A stretch of DNA of 64,000 bases from Halovenus carboxidivorans. GTDB lineage: Archaea; Halobacteriota; Halobacteria; Halobacteriales; Haloarculaceae. Below, in pieces: positions 36,956-44,555 of the stretch. The translations under genes and the position numbers were made by a program. A model generated the notes under the pieces. That model did not search any database and was not told where the DNA came from. It worked only from the letters and a program-made list of their open reading frames with translations. Location: the NCBI RefSeq assembly GCF_009831575.1, contig NZ_WUUT01000001.1, positions 643,345 through 707,344 on the forward strand, in the 5' to 3' direction. The first letter of the stretch is position 1; every line of letters starts with the position of its first letter.

Positions 36956-37345
36956 ATGCGCGCATCCCTTCGCTACGCCGTCGCACTGGTCGTCGGTACC
37001 GCGGTCACGCTCGGCGTCGCGGCCGTGCATACCGACCTCACGATTCTGGCTGGAACCGTCGTCATCTACGCGCTCACCGCTGCGGTGTGGCTCCGATACC
37101 CGTCGCTGTTGCGGCTGGACCTGAACAGATCCGGCAGTCCCAACATCGCGCTGGGCGGTATATCCGGCGGCGCGTCGTTCGGCGCGCTCACGCTCGGTCA
37201 GGCCTTCGGCGATCCGTTCCACCTCGGCGCGGCGGTGCTGGGCTTCGGGCTGATCCAGTTCGGGGTCGTCACCGGCGTCTGGGCGGTCGACGCAGGCGAA
37301 ATCGACCTCCCCGAGTCGGGAGGCGAGGAGCGCACTCGGCAGTAA
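36956..37345 (+). CDS. Small four-span membrane protein, unknown
   Basis: The 129-residue protein has about four hydrophobic segments (5-25, 28-48, 63-85, 90-110) and a short acidic tail. It is divergent from the MATE gene. I recognise no motif. The ATG at 36956 is preferred because it places the first membrane segment at the N-terminus. Confidence 0.7.
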   Translation: MRASLRYAVALVVGTAVTLGVAAVHTDLTILAGTVVIYALTAAVWLRYPSLLRLDLNRSGSPNIALGGISGGASFGALTLGQAFGDPFHLGAAVLGFGLIQFGVVTGVWAVDAGEIDLPESGGEERTRQ

Positions 37346-37382
37346 CTCGGGTCGGCGTCGACCGCTCCGGCAAGTCCCGTTT

Positions 37383-37598
37383 CTACGCCTCGTCCTCGTC
37401 GCCGCGCACCTCCTCGAACCAGCCGCCGGCCGAGAACCGCTTCTCGGCGACGACGGCACCGAGCAACGCGCCGGTCGCGCCGCCCGTGCTCGCCGGACTC
37501 CGGCCGAACAGCCCGCCGAGTGCCGCTCCGACTGCCGCGCCGACCGCGGCGTACCGTGCTCGTAACAGCGCTCGCTTGAGTCGTGATTTCGTGTCCAT
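37383..37598 (-). CDS. Small glycine-rich membrane protein, unknown
   Basis: The 71-residue protein has a basic start (MDTKSRLKRALLRARY), then a Gly/Ala-rich segment with repeated GxxxG spacing (AAVGAAVGAALGGLFG), a second such segment near 40-52 and an acidic tail. This looks like a glycine-zipper membrane protein. Function unknown. Confidence 0.65.
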   Translation of the reverse strand: MDTKSRLKRALLRARYAAVGAAVGAALGGLFGRSPASTGGATGALLGAVVAEKRFSAGGWFEEVRGDEDEA

Positions 37599-37683
37599 CG
37601 TCCCGCATACTTCTCGGAGACTCTATAAAACGGTTTGCCACGGCGGCCGCAATACTCTCAGTAGTCGGGTTCGAAGGGGGCGT

Positions 37684-38700
37684 ATGCGACGCCGGCAGGT
37701 GTTGGGCGCGAGTGCAGCAGGTATCGGTGCGGCAATCACGGGCTGTCTGGGGCTGGCTCCGGGCGACGAGCATCCGCTCGCCGGTCGGACGCAGACGGTC
37801 CGGGTCGACGCGCGAAGCGAGAGCCCACACGACCTGACTGCGATTGCCGAAGCGGCACTCTCCTTCTGGGAGGACAACAGCGAACAGTACGCCGGGTTTC
37901 CGGTCGATTTCGAGGTTATCGACGACGGAGAGCCCGACGTACTCGTCGCCTACCGGGACGATCCGACCGGTTGTGAGGGTGTTCCGAACTACAGCGATCA
38001 GGTGCTCGGCTGTGCGCCGGTGCTCCAGGCTGGCTACGCTCCCGGGCGCCCGATCACTGGGCGGGTCGTCGCCGGTGGCCGTCCGCCCGGCGCGATCCGG
38101 ATCACGACGGAGCACGAACTCGGGCACATGCTCGGACTGGAACACGACGACGAGCCAGCGCGTATCATGTCGAACCGTCCCGAGGACCGCATCCCCGAGT
38201 ACGCCCGCCGGATCGACATTCTCGATGCAGTCCGGACGGTCAACGACGAAACCGAGCGGATCATGCCTGTGCTTAGCCACGGCATCTCGCTGTACAACGA
38301 CGGCGAAGACGAGGCCGCCGCGCTCGCGTTAGACAGTGCCGGAGCAGATCTATCGACGCTCGTCGAGCGCGTCGATACCGCCATTGCCGATGTCGACACA
38401 CTGGAAGCCAACGTCGACGTAGAGACGGTCGCGTTCGGTGACCTTCGGGAGTTACTCGACCAGTTGCGCCGTCGACTCGCGGCCGCCGAGGGGCTGTCGA
38501 CGGCGCTGGCCGCGAGCGCTCGCGCCGACGGCACCGCACGGGAGTCCCAGCGCGAGCGGGCAATCGAATACGCAGACGAGTTCAACAGTATCCCGCGGAT
38601 TCAACTCCGCGAGGTCGCTGTCGCTCTCGGGTTGGTCCAGGCGACGACGACCGACGAACCGGTCGTCGAGTTCGACGGCGAGACGCCGACCGAGCCGTAA
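37684..38700 (+). CDS. Tat-exported lipoprotein with metzincin-type zinc protease motif
   Basis: The 338-residue protein begins MRRRQVLGASAAGIGAAITGC: a twin-arginine signal with lipobox Cys at residue 21. Residues 144-154 read HELGHMLGLEH, the full HExxHxxGxxH zinc motif, and a Met-turn-like IMSNRP follows at 161-166, so it is a matrixin-like metzincin. The last 120 residues are helical and acidic. It is likely an extracytoplasmic, membrane-anchored protease. There is no recognisable propeptide Cys switch. Confidence 0.9.
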   Translation: MRRRQVLGASAAGIGAAITGCLGLAPGDEHPLAGRTQTVRVDARSESPHDLTAIAEAALSFWEDNSEQYAGFPVDFEVIDDGEPDVLVAYRDDPTGCEGVPNYSDQVLGCAPVLQAGYAPGRPITGRVVAGGRPPGAIRITTEHELGHMLGLEHDDEPARIMSNRPEDRIPEYARRIDILDAVRTVNDETERIMPVLSHGISLYNDGEDEAAALALDSAGADLSTLVERVDTAIADVDTLEANVDVETVAFGDLRELLDQLRRRLAAAEGLSTALAASARADGTARESQRERAIEYADEFNSIPRIQLREVAVALGLVQATTTDEPVVEFDGETPTEP

Positions 38701-38701
38701 G

Positions 38702-38947
38702 CTACCCGCGGTAGCGGAAGGAGACGACCGTGTTGATCTCGCCGCTGGCGGTCGATTCGGTCGTCACGTTGAACCCGAGCACGTCTTCCTCAGCGAGGGT
38801 CTCGTAGGTGAGTTCTCGAAGCACCTCGCCGCTGGCCTCCGGATCGCGGATGGAAATCCGGAGTTTGTCCCTGTTCGTGGTCACGTCGTCGACCTCGTAC
38901 CCCTCGCTCTCGATTGCATCACGCATCTCCGTTGTGATCTCGTCCAT
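38702..38947 (-). CDS. Conserved-looking small acidic protein, unknown
   Basis: The 81-residue protein (MDEITTEMRDAIESEGYEVDDV...) has an alpha/beta pattern with no membrane segment or Cys. The ATG at 38947 is chosen over 38980 because the extension (FFIPHRPTAR) overlaps the promoter. It ends one base from the stop of the protease gene and is transcribed convergently. Function unknown. Confidence 0.7.
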   Translation of the reverse strand: MDEITTEMRDAIESEGYEVDDVTTNRDKLRISIRDPEASGEVLRELTYETLAEEDVLGFNVTTESTASGEINTVVSFRYRG

Positions 38948-38993
38948 ACGTGCTGTTGGCCTGTGGGGTATAAAAAACACGACGACAGCGGCG

Positions 38994-40589
38994 TTACTCG
39001 GCGTCGGTCACGTCGGCGTTCGGGGCGTTTCGCTTGACGCTGTTGATCCCGTCCTCTGCGCCGCCGCGGTCCGAATACCCCTGGCCGCTGTCGGCGAGGA
39101 TCCGGCCGTTGCGGTGGCGGAGCCGCCAGCGCCACTTCCCGTCGGCGTCCTCGTAGATCTCGAAGGCCGCGCTCCCGACATCGAGCACGTGCGCCTCGGG
39201 AGCGTACTCGATCATCCGGTCGACGGCGTCCTCTGCCCCGCTCTTCGATGCGTACCCCTCCCCGCCGTCGGCGATGATGTTGCCGTTCTGGTGGGTCAAC
39301 CGCCAGCGGTACTCCCCGGCGTTGTCCTCGTAGACCTCGAACTCTGCGTCGTCGCCGTCGACGTTGCGCTGGACGCTGTCGATCCCCTGGCGGGCCTTCT
39401 GTCGGGAGGCGTAGCCCTGCCCGCTGTCGGCGAGGATGTTGCCGTTCCTGTGCAGGAGCCGCCAGCGGTACTTGCCCCCCTTGTCCTGAAATAGCTCGAA
39501 AGCGGCGGGATCGATCCGCAGGTAATCCGCCGACTGGACGTAGCCGCGGACCCGCTCGATTCCGTCGTCACGGCTGTTCGGACTGCTGTACCCCTCGCCG
39601 CAGTCGGCGAGAATGTTGCCGTTGTCGTGGCGGAGTCGCCAGCGGTGCTCGCCACCCTCGTCCTCGTAGGTCTCGAACTCCGCCTCGCTGGGTGCCTCCT
39701 CGACGAACTCGGGGGCGTCTTCGCCCTCGACGGCGTCGTCGACCTCCTCGACCTCGACGTCCGCGTCGAGTTTGTCGAGATCGACGACAGAGGCCCCGAA
39801 GGCATCCCGCCGAACGGAACTGATTCCCCGCTGTGCGCCCTGTCGTGACGAGTAGCCCTGTGCGCTGTCAGCGATGATGTTGCGGTTCTGGTGGCGGAGC
39901 CGCCAGCGGTGTTTCCCGCCGCGGTCGGTGTACAGCTCGAACTGCGACTGGCTGGCCTCGATCTGTTCGAGTTCGGCCGCCAGTCGTGCCCGCTCGCTGG
40001 CCTCGTTGGCCGCGCGCTCGGCCTCCTCCCGTGCGCGTTCGGCTTCGGCCTCGGCCTCCCGTGCACGCTGTTCGGCCTGCTCGATGGCGGCGTCTCGCTC
40101 GGCCTCGGCCGTCGCCGCGCGGTCTTCGGCGGCCATCTGCTCCTCCCGCGGGCTGGTCACCAGCGGGACGAAGACACTGCCGAGTACGATTCCGAAGATG
40201 CCCAGCCCGTAGACACCGATGATCAACACCTCGTTGTTCGCGAAACTGGCGCTCCAGTTCCCCGCCTGAAAGGCGAGGAAGAACCAGCCGACGCCGACGA
40301 CTGCAATCGCGCCGCCGAGATAGGAGAGGATCGTCGCCCCCCGCTTCAGCGGCAGCCTGATGATCGGGCCGATCAACAGCAGGATGAGACCCAGCGCGGC
40401 GACCGCGATTCCGACGCCGCGAATCGGCTCGCCCGGTGAGTTGCTCAGCATCACGAGCGCGATGCCGACGAACCCGGCGAGTACCCCCAGCACGAACACC
40501 CAGTAGCCGTACGCTTCGTCGCCCGTCGACGGAACACCGATTCTGTTCTGGTACGCGTCGACCAATGGGTTGCTATCGTTCGTTCCCAT
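38994..40589 (-). CDS. Membrane-anchored coiled-coil protein with five YegP/DUF1508 repeats
   Basis: The 531-residue protein has four membrane segments in residues 28-145, then a charged Ala/Glu/Arg coiled coil (150-212). Five copies of a 45-residue YegP-like unit lie at about 216-262, 304-348, 363-409, 417-461 and 475-521. Each has F-E-x-Y/F-x-D, then W-R-L-x-H-x-N-x-N/R-I-I/L-A-D, G-x-GY-(S/A), and a helix with GI-x-SV. YegP domains are usually found singly or in pairs in small soluble bacterial proteins, so five copies on a membrane anchor is unusual. Function unknown. Confidence 0.88.
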   Translation of the reverse strand: MGTNDSNPLVDAYQNRIGVPSTGDEAYGYWVFVLGVLAGFVGIALVMLSNSPGEPIRGVGIAVAALGLILLLIGPIIRLPLKRGATILSYLGGAIAVVGVGWFFLAFQAGNWSASFANNEVLIIGVYGLGIFGIVLGSVFVPLVTSPREEQMAAEDRAATAEAERDAAIEQAEQRAREAEAEAERAREEAERAANEASERARLAAELEQIEASQSQFELYTDRGGKHRWRLRHQNRNIIADSAQGYSSRQGAQRGISSVRRDAFGASVVDLDKLDADVEVEEVDDAVEGEDAPEFVEEAPSEAEFETYEDEGGEHRWRLRHDNGNILADCGEGYSSPNSRDDGIERVRGYVQSADYLRIDPAAFELFQDKGGKYRWRLLHRNGNILADSGQGYASRQKARQGIDSVQRNVDGDDAEFEVYEDNAGEYRWRLTHQNGNIIADGGEGYASKSGAEDAVDRMIEYAPEAHVLDVGSAAFEIYEDADGKWRWRLRHRNGRILADSGQGYSDRGGAEDGINSVKRNAPNADVTDAE

Positions 40590-40676
40590 ACCCCATCCCT
40601 CTCGGGGAGTTGTTATTAGTGTTCTTGCAAAATTATATAAAGTCCCTACAAATTCGCCCGAGGCCGCTCGGTCGTC

Positions 40677-41828
40677 TCACTCGAACTGCTCGATCAGTTC
40701 GGCTCCGCCGTCGTCTCTGAGCGCGGACTGGCCGAGCAGTTGGCCGCCGATCATCGCGGGACTGAGCACGGTGTCCGCGCCGGCCCGACGGAGTTTCTGG
40801 ATGTTCTCCCGGGCGGTCGCGGCGGCGATAATTCTGGTATTCGGACTGAGCTCCCGTGCGGTCAGGATTGCGAACGCGTCCTCGGCGTCGTTTTCCGTCG
40901 CGACAATCACCGCGCGTGCTTGCTCGATGTTCGCGTCGTGTAACGGCTGTTCGTCGCTGGGATTGCCGCTGATGACGTTGATATCGCGGTTGCGATACCG
41001 CGCCACCCTGTCCGTATCGTCGGTGACGATGACGAACTCCTCGGTGCCGAGTTCTTCGATGAGCGGTTCCGTCAGATCGCCGTAGCCGAGAATCACGATG
41101 TGGTTCTCGAGCAAGTCGTACTCTGTCTCTGTCATGGTTCCGAGTGCGTGTGCAAACCGCGCCTCGATTGCCGGTCCGAGCACGGATCCGAGCGCCACTG
41201 CGAAACTCGCCGTCCCCAGGACCACCACCGACAGCGAGAACACCCGGGCCTGCTGGCTGGCCGGCGTCACGTCGCCGTAACCGACCGTGCTCGCGGTGAC
41301 GACCGTGTAGTAGAAGGCGTCGAGAACTGTCTCGACCTGTCCGAACTCCTCGCGGAGCGCGTAGGTGCCGACGGTGCCGTAGCCGAGCGTCCCGGACAGC
41401 GCGATCAGGGCCGCGATCTGCGTGTTCGACAGCGCCGCCCGTTGGTCGAACTGCCGGTAGTTGGCGCCGAGCACAGGCATCGAAAGTATCGAGAGAACGA
41501 CGAGCGGTAGGGAGTACGACGTGGCCTGAATCAGCCCCTGCACGGCCGTAATCGGCAACAGCAGCATCGTCGCGTACCAGCCGACCCGGTGGCGGTGTCG
41601 CAGTGACCACGTACTCAGCAGCATCAAAAACCCGGTCAGCGCACCGGTAAACCCGGCGGCCGCCTGAGCGACCTCGGGGATGTACGGTGCGAGCGGACCG
41701 CCGAAGGTCACTCCCACCGCGATGTTCGTCAGTCCGGTCGCAAGCGAGAGCACCGCCACCAGAAGCGGGGCGATAATGGCCGCCCGAAGCCCGTAAATCT
41801 GGCTTACCGACCGTTCGGACCCTCCCAT
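40677..41828 (-). CDS. Potassium channel with RCK/TrkA-N domain
   Basis: The 383-residue protein has about five to six membrane spans with the selectivity filter TVGYGD at 181-186. A Rossmann-type RCK domain follows with VILGYGDLTEPLIEEL near 240, VISGNPSDEQPLHDANIEQARAVIVATENDAE near 285 and an acidic end. Family members are K+-selective channels gated by nucleotide, Ca2+ or redox. It stands alone between the YegP protein and the interrupted gene. Confidence 0.93.
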   Translation of the reverse strand: MGGSERSVSQIYGLRAAIIAPLLVAVLSLATGLTNIAVGVTFGGPLAPYIPEVAQAAAGFTGALTGFLMLLSTWSLRHRHRVGWYATMLLLPITAVQGLIQATSYSLPLVVLSILSMPVLGANYRQFDQRAALSNTQIAALIALSGTLGYGTVGTYALREEFGQVETVLDAFYYTVVTASTVGYGDVTPASQQARVFSLSVVVLGTASFAVALGSVLGPAIEARFAHALGTMTETEYDLLENHIVILGYGDLTEPLIEELGTEEFVIVTDDTDRVARYRNRDINVISGNPSDEQPLHDANIEQARAVIVATENDAEDAFAILTARELSPNTRIIAAATARENIQKLRRAGADTVLSPAMIGGQLLGQSALRDDGGAELIEQFE

Positions 41829-42028
41829 ACTGATCCAGAGACGAGGCGCGCAGTAAACCTTACCGTCTCGCGGTGCCCCTCGATCCCGTCCGCGGATTTA
41901 AACCCGAAGCGGGGACCATCCCTCCGCGATGGTCGAGTTCGTGTTCGAGCCGTCGACGACGATTCCGGTGCTCTGCTGGCTGTTCGCCGGCGCCGCACTC
42001 GGCACGCTCAGCGGTCTCACACCCGGGT

Positions 42029-42069
42029 TGCACGCGAATAACTTCGCGCTGCTGCTCGCGGGCTTTGCG
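42029..42069 (+). repeat. attL, left copy of the 41-bp direct repeat
   Basis: It matches 51609-51649 with one mismatch (t at 42039, c at 51619). The last 30 bases are identical. It lies within codons 34-47 of the interrupted gene; the mismatch is silent (AAT/AAC, Asn). Core site of integrase-mediated recombination. Confidence 0.93.
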
Positions 42070-42181
42070 TTGTCTGGTGATTTTGCTATCAGCCGAGTGC
42101 TGTTACTTCGACCACCACCTCGGGGCCGTCACGTCTCCCGATTTACCCCAACAAGTTCACTTGGCAAAAAAGTGGGTGATG

Positions 42182-42226
42182 GTTCACCGTGTAGACTGGT
42201 AGTTCACCGTGATACAGTGGTTCAAC
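42182..42226 (+). repeat. Short direct repeats near attL (possible integrase arm sites or iterons)
   Basis: gttcaccgtg occurs at 42182-42191 and 42202-42211, 20 bases apart, and a partial copy gttcaac at 42220-42226. Two helical turns between copies suits a DNA-binding array for integrase or Rep. Confidence 0.5.
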
Positions 42227-42254
42227 AGTAAGGGAATATGTGGCGAGTCGTCGG

Positions 42255-42316
42255 GTTCGGACCCTCCGCTGCCGTCAGTCGCGTGGCGACGTGACGGCAG
42301 CGGTCGGGCCACGAAC
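42255..42316. other. Long hairpin just inside the left end of the element
   Basis: The core is CCGCTGCCGTCA (42266-42277) pairing perfectly with TGACGGCAGCGG (42292-42303). An inner 5-bp stem GTCGC/GCGAC, a 3-base loop and one unpaired G lie between. Outer arms can extend it through CCC/GGG and GTTCG/CGAAC to 42255 and 42316. It sits in a 185-base gap with no gene. Possible roles: a replication origin for the Rep protein, a strong terminator, or a transfer/packaging site. Confidence 0.7.
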
Positions 42317-42415
42317 ACCGACAGACTCGTTGTGATATACCGTAATCGGTAGAGATTCAAGGTAATGATTGCACTTTTGTAGAAGTGGGTGGATCTTTCA
42401 GCTACACAGACCTAT

Positions 42416-42871
42416 TCAACTATCACTGCTCGACCCACGTTGTGATTCTTGACCTCGTCCCCTCTGTCTTTCTCGTATCTCGTGTCCGTTCGGGCACGAC
42501 CCGTCTTTTAATTCAACACCACACTCGTGACAATATTGGAACCCTCTGCTTGGTTGAGGCGGTTGTTGACTGCGGTCTCTCGGTTTCTTTTGCAACTCGT
42601 GGCCGTTAGGACACCAGCCATCTTCTAACTTGGCCCCACATGTGTCACAATACTGAATATCCCTTTGTGGTTGGGAAATGCGTCTCTCTAACTCACGCTG
42701 TTTATCTGTGATAACGAGGTACCAGATAACACCTAATGAAAATATCCCAAATATTAGGGTAACAGAAAACCAAAATACACCACTTCTTCCGTTATCTGAT
42801 GCAAGACTTCCAGCCGCTGTCGCTGTAAATAGCCATATTAGTAATACTACAATTGTGAACCACAGTATCAT
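42416..42871 (-). CDS. Two-span membrane protein with two zinc ribbons
   Basis: The 151-residue protein has two hydrophobic segments (about 3-22 and 32-55). Two closely similar zinc ribbons follow, YCDTCGAKLEDGWCPNGHEL and YCHECGVELKDGSCPNGHEI, joined by a Pro/Gln/Arg-rich linker, and the C-terminus is charged. The ribbons are therefore cytosolic or exposed on one face of the membrane. The ATG at 42871 is preferred to a TTG at 42895. Role in the element unknown. Confidence 0.75.
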   Translation of the reverse strand: MILWFTIVVLLIWLFTATAAGSLASDNGRSGVFWFSVTLIFGIFSLGVIWYLVITDKQRELERRISQPQRDIQYCDTCGAKLEDGWCPNGHELQKKPRDRSQQPPQPSRGFQYCHECGVELKDGSCPNGHEIRERQRGRGQESQRGSSSDS

Positions 42872-42921
42872 ATCTTCACGTATCTCGGAGATCAATTAAA
42901 TTTTATGTCGATTTACAGGAC

Positions 42922-43443
42922 TCAACTATCAATTTCTGCTGGCCTCTGGAATCCCTCCCTCGCACACGGCCAACACGGTGGATCATCAGGACCCATTGAT
43001 TCGAGACAACTACAGTCGTCAGGTCGTTGATTGCTGTCTTCCCCGTCTTCTCCGTCGCTACCCTTGGGGTTGACCACCGAAGACCCACCATCACTGGCGA
43101 TCCTTCGAGGGCCTTCGACGTGTTCGCCAAGCAACGGGTCGACAGCGTCGTCGTTCACCCAGTTCGGGATCGCTCGCTCGCCAGTGGCGAAGGCAACACG
43201 TCGAACGTGCTTACAGACTTCGTCGTCGTCCAGATTGTGTTGGGAGTCAGGACAAGTACAGCGGCCTTTCTCGGCGTCCACACGATACTCTGATCCGCTT
43301 TCAGTGGTGACTGAGTAGATCCCACCGTCAAGCGAGAGAACGGTCATGCACTCCGTCAGTGCCCGCACATCTCGTTTCTCAAGTTCGGTACTGCTGTCGT
43401 TCGTGACGGAAGATTCACTTTCCGCCGACTCGAAAGCACTCAT
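42922..43443 (-). CDS. SWIM zinc-finger protein
   Basis: The 173-residue protein has a SWIM motif C62-x-C64-x12-C77-x-H79 inside a typical context (YRVDAEKGRCTCPDSQ...EVCKHV). An acidic linker and a second Cys group (CSC...CWPC) near the C-terminus follow. SWIM domains bind DNA or proteins, and small SWIM proteins are frequent in haloarchaeal mobile regions. The ATG at 43443 is chosen because the upstream extension is basic shadow sequence. Confidence 0.8.
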   Translation of the reverse strand: MSAFESAESESSVTNDSSTELEKRDVRALTECMTVLSLDGGIYSVTTESGSEYRVDAEKGRCTCPDSQHNLDDDEVCKHVRRVAFATGERAIPNWVNDDAVDPLLGEHVEGPRRIASDGGSSVVNPKGSDGEDGEDSNQRPDDCSCLESMGPDDPPCWPCAREGFQRPAEIDS

Positions 43444-43624
43444 GGGTTGCCTCAACCCGTTGCGTCCCTGTTGGCGCAGGGGCGCTTTTCCGCAGCGCAA
43501 TACGCAACGAGTTACTACATTCTACGACAGCCACCCACTTATAGATTGGTGGTTCGTATCAAACTACGTAAGTACAACTATCTGGTTGTCGGATAGCAGT
43601 ACGAGAGTTGAATTACCAGAAAAT

Positions 43625-43969
43625 TTATGACTTTAGTTGCGCGTCGACAGTGAGGGATTTCACGGTGTGAGTCTCGGCGTCTGCGCGGATTTTGAAGTGG
43701 ATGAATCCCTCTCCGTCACCCTCGAAGGTGATCGGTTCCCGTTCGAGCATGACGGTACTCGTCTCTCCGTCACTCAGCACCTCGAACACCTCCGCCTGAA
43801 ACAACAGCGACGACAGCGGGAGTGATCCGACTTCGAGCAGATCCCCACTATGATCGGTGACAGTGTCGCTATCAGTCTCTACTGCGCGGGCGTTGTTGAT
43901 GATGTGCTGTACTCCGTTGTCAGTTGGCCGCTCAAGTCGTGCCATTCCTTCGGTGGTTGCGTTCGACAT
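43625..43969 (-). CDS. Small acidic protein of unknown function, with own regulated promoter
   Basis: The 114-residue protein (MSNATTEGMARLERPTDNG...) is predicted mostly beta in its second half (VFEVLSDGETSTVMLEREPITFEGDGEGFIHFKIRAD). It has no Cys or membrane segment. The ATG at 43969 is supported by a strong TATA element at about 44024-44031 on the minus strand with an 8-bp inverted repeat over the start region. I do not recognise the family. It may be a regulator of the element or a secretion-independent accessory protein. Confidence 0.7.
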   Translation of the reverse strand: MSNATTEGMARLERPTDNGVQHIINNARAVETDSDTVTDHSGDLLEVGSLPLSSLLFQAEVFEVLSDGETSTVMLEREPITFEGDGEGFIHFKIRADAETHTVKSLTVDAQLKS

Positions 43970-43998
43970 TGCGATTAGACAAACGAGTAGGAGGCACT

Positions 43999-44031
43999 TA
44001 ATACCTATCAGAATACAGGTATTATATACCC
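43999..44031 (-). promoter_or_regulatory. TATA box and inverted repeat upstream of the 43.6-kb gene
   Basis: TAATACCT (43999-44006) and AGGTATTA (44017-44024) form an 8-bp inverted repeat directly downstream of, and touching, the minus-strand TATA element (ggtatataat). A bound dimer would block transcription. Confidence 0.6.
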
Positions 44032-44262
44032 CAAACTCAAACAATACAGTCGTAAGAGGGCGTCTACCCCCGATCCGTCTCGATTAGCGACAGGGGACCG
44101 ACTATGTCAGAAATGGGAGGGGATCGGCGTATCGAGATTTACCGCAACTTTTCCAGGCGAAAAAGGGGGCACAGAGCACTCGGTGTCTGTCGACAGGGTA
44201 GGACGCAGGCCCCACGGTCAAAGATGCGAGAGTTGTCACGGCTGGACCCGCACACTCTCATT

Positions 44263-44340
44263 CTGAGAATTTTCTCAGTCAGCATCCAACGGAATCATTT
44301 CTTTCATATAATAAATATAATATATCCGACACTTTAAGAG
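44263..44340 (+). promoter_or_regulatory. 16-bp palindrome and A+T-rich promoter of the hub-like operon
   Basis: CTGAGAATTTTCTCAG (44263-44278) is a perfect palindrome with a two-base centre. A run of A and T at 44305-44325 and a ctttaagag element at 44332-44340 follow, which would place transcription starts shortly before the small gene at 44385. The 300 bases before the palindrome hold no gene that I can support. Confidence 0.6.
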
Positions 44341-44384
44341 GCTGGAGATACAATGTATAGATAGGCGGAGATTCGCCTGATTGC

Positions 44385-44555
44385 ATGCAATCTGATGATA
44401 CTGATCTTCAAGATTTAGAGCCGATAGACCCCGAAAACCTGCCGACACACGCTACTGTGCTACAATGCGGTAGAGTGCTGACTGACGAGGGTATTATTGG
44501 ACGACTGGACAGCGACGAGGTCCCCGAGGTGAAATCAACCGATGAGCAGCCTTAG
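44385..44555 (+). CDS. 56-residue acidic protein upstream of, and overlapping, the hub-like gene
   Basis: The reading frame codes MQSDDTDLQDLEPIDPENL... and ends ...VKSTDEQP. It has strongly acidic, gene-like haloarchaeal composition. It begins at an ATG about 45 bases after the promoter-like run and its last 14 bases overlap the start of the next gene (ATG at 44542), which implies coupled translation. No family recognised. It could be a small partner or chaperone of the following protein. Confidence 0.65.
   Translation: MQSDDTDLQDLEPIDPENLPTHATVLQCGRVLTDEGIIGRLDSDEVPEVKSTDEQP

Larger units (their letters stand above)
41929..42231 (+). pseudogene. 5' fragment of a TctA/DUF112-type membrane protein gene, split by the element
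   Basis: The reading frame starts normally (MVEFVFEPSTTIPVLCWLFAG...) and is native for 47 codons, up to the repeat at 42029-42069. It then runs into element sequence for about 53 codons to a stop at 42231. Its native part joins in frame to the fragment from 51650 to give a protein of 406 residues. The family is the TctA-like/DUF112 permeases. The chimeric product would hold at most one or two membrane spans and is probably non-functional. Confidence 0.9.
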
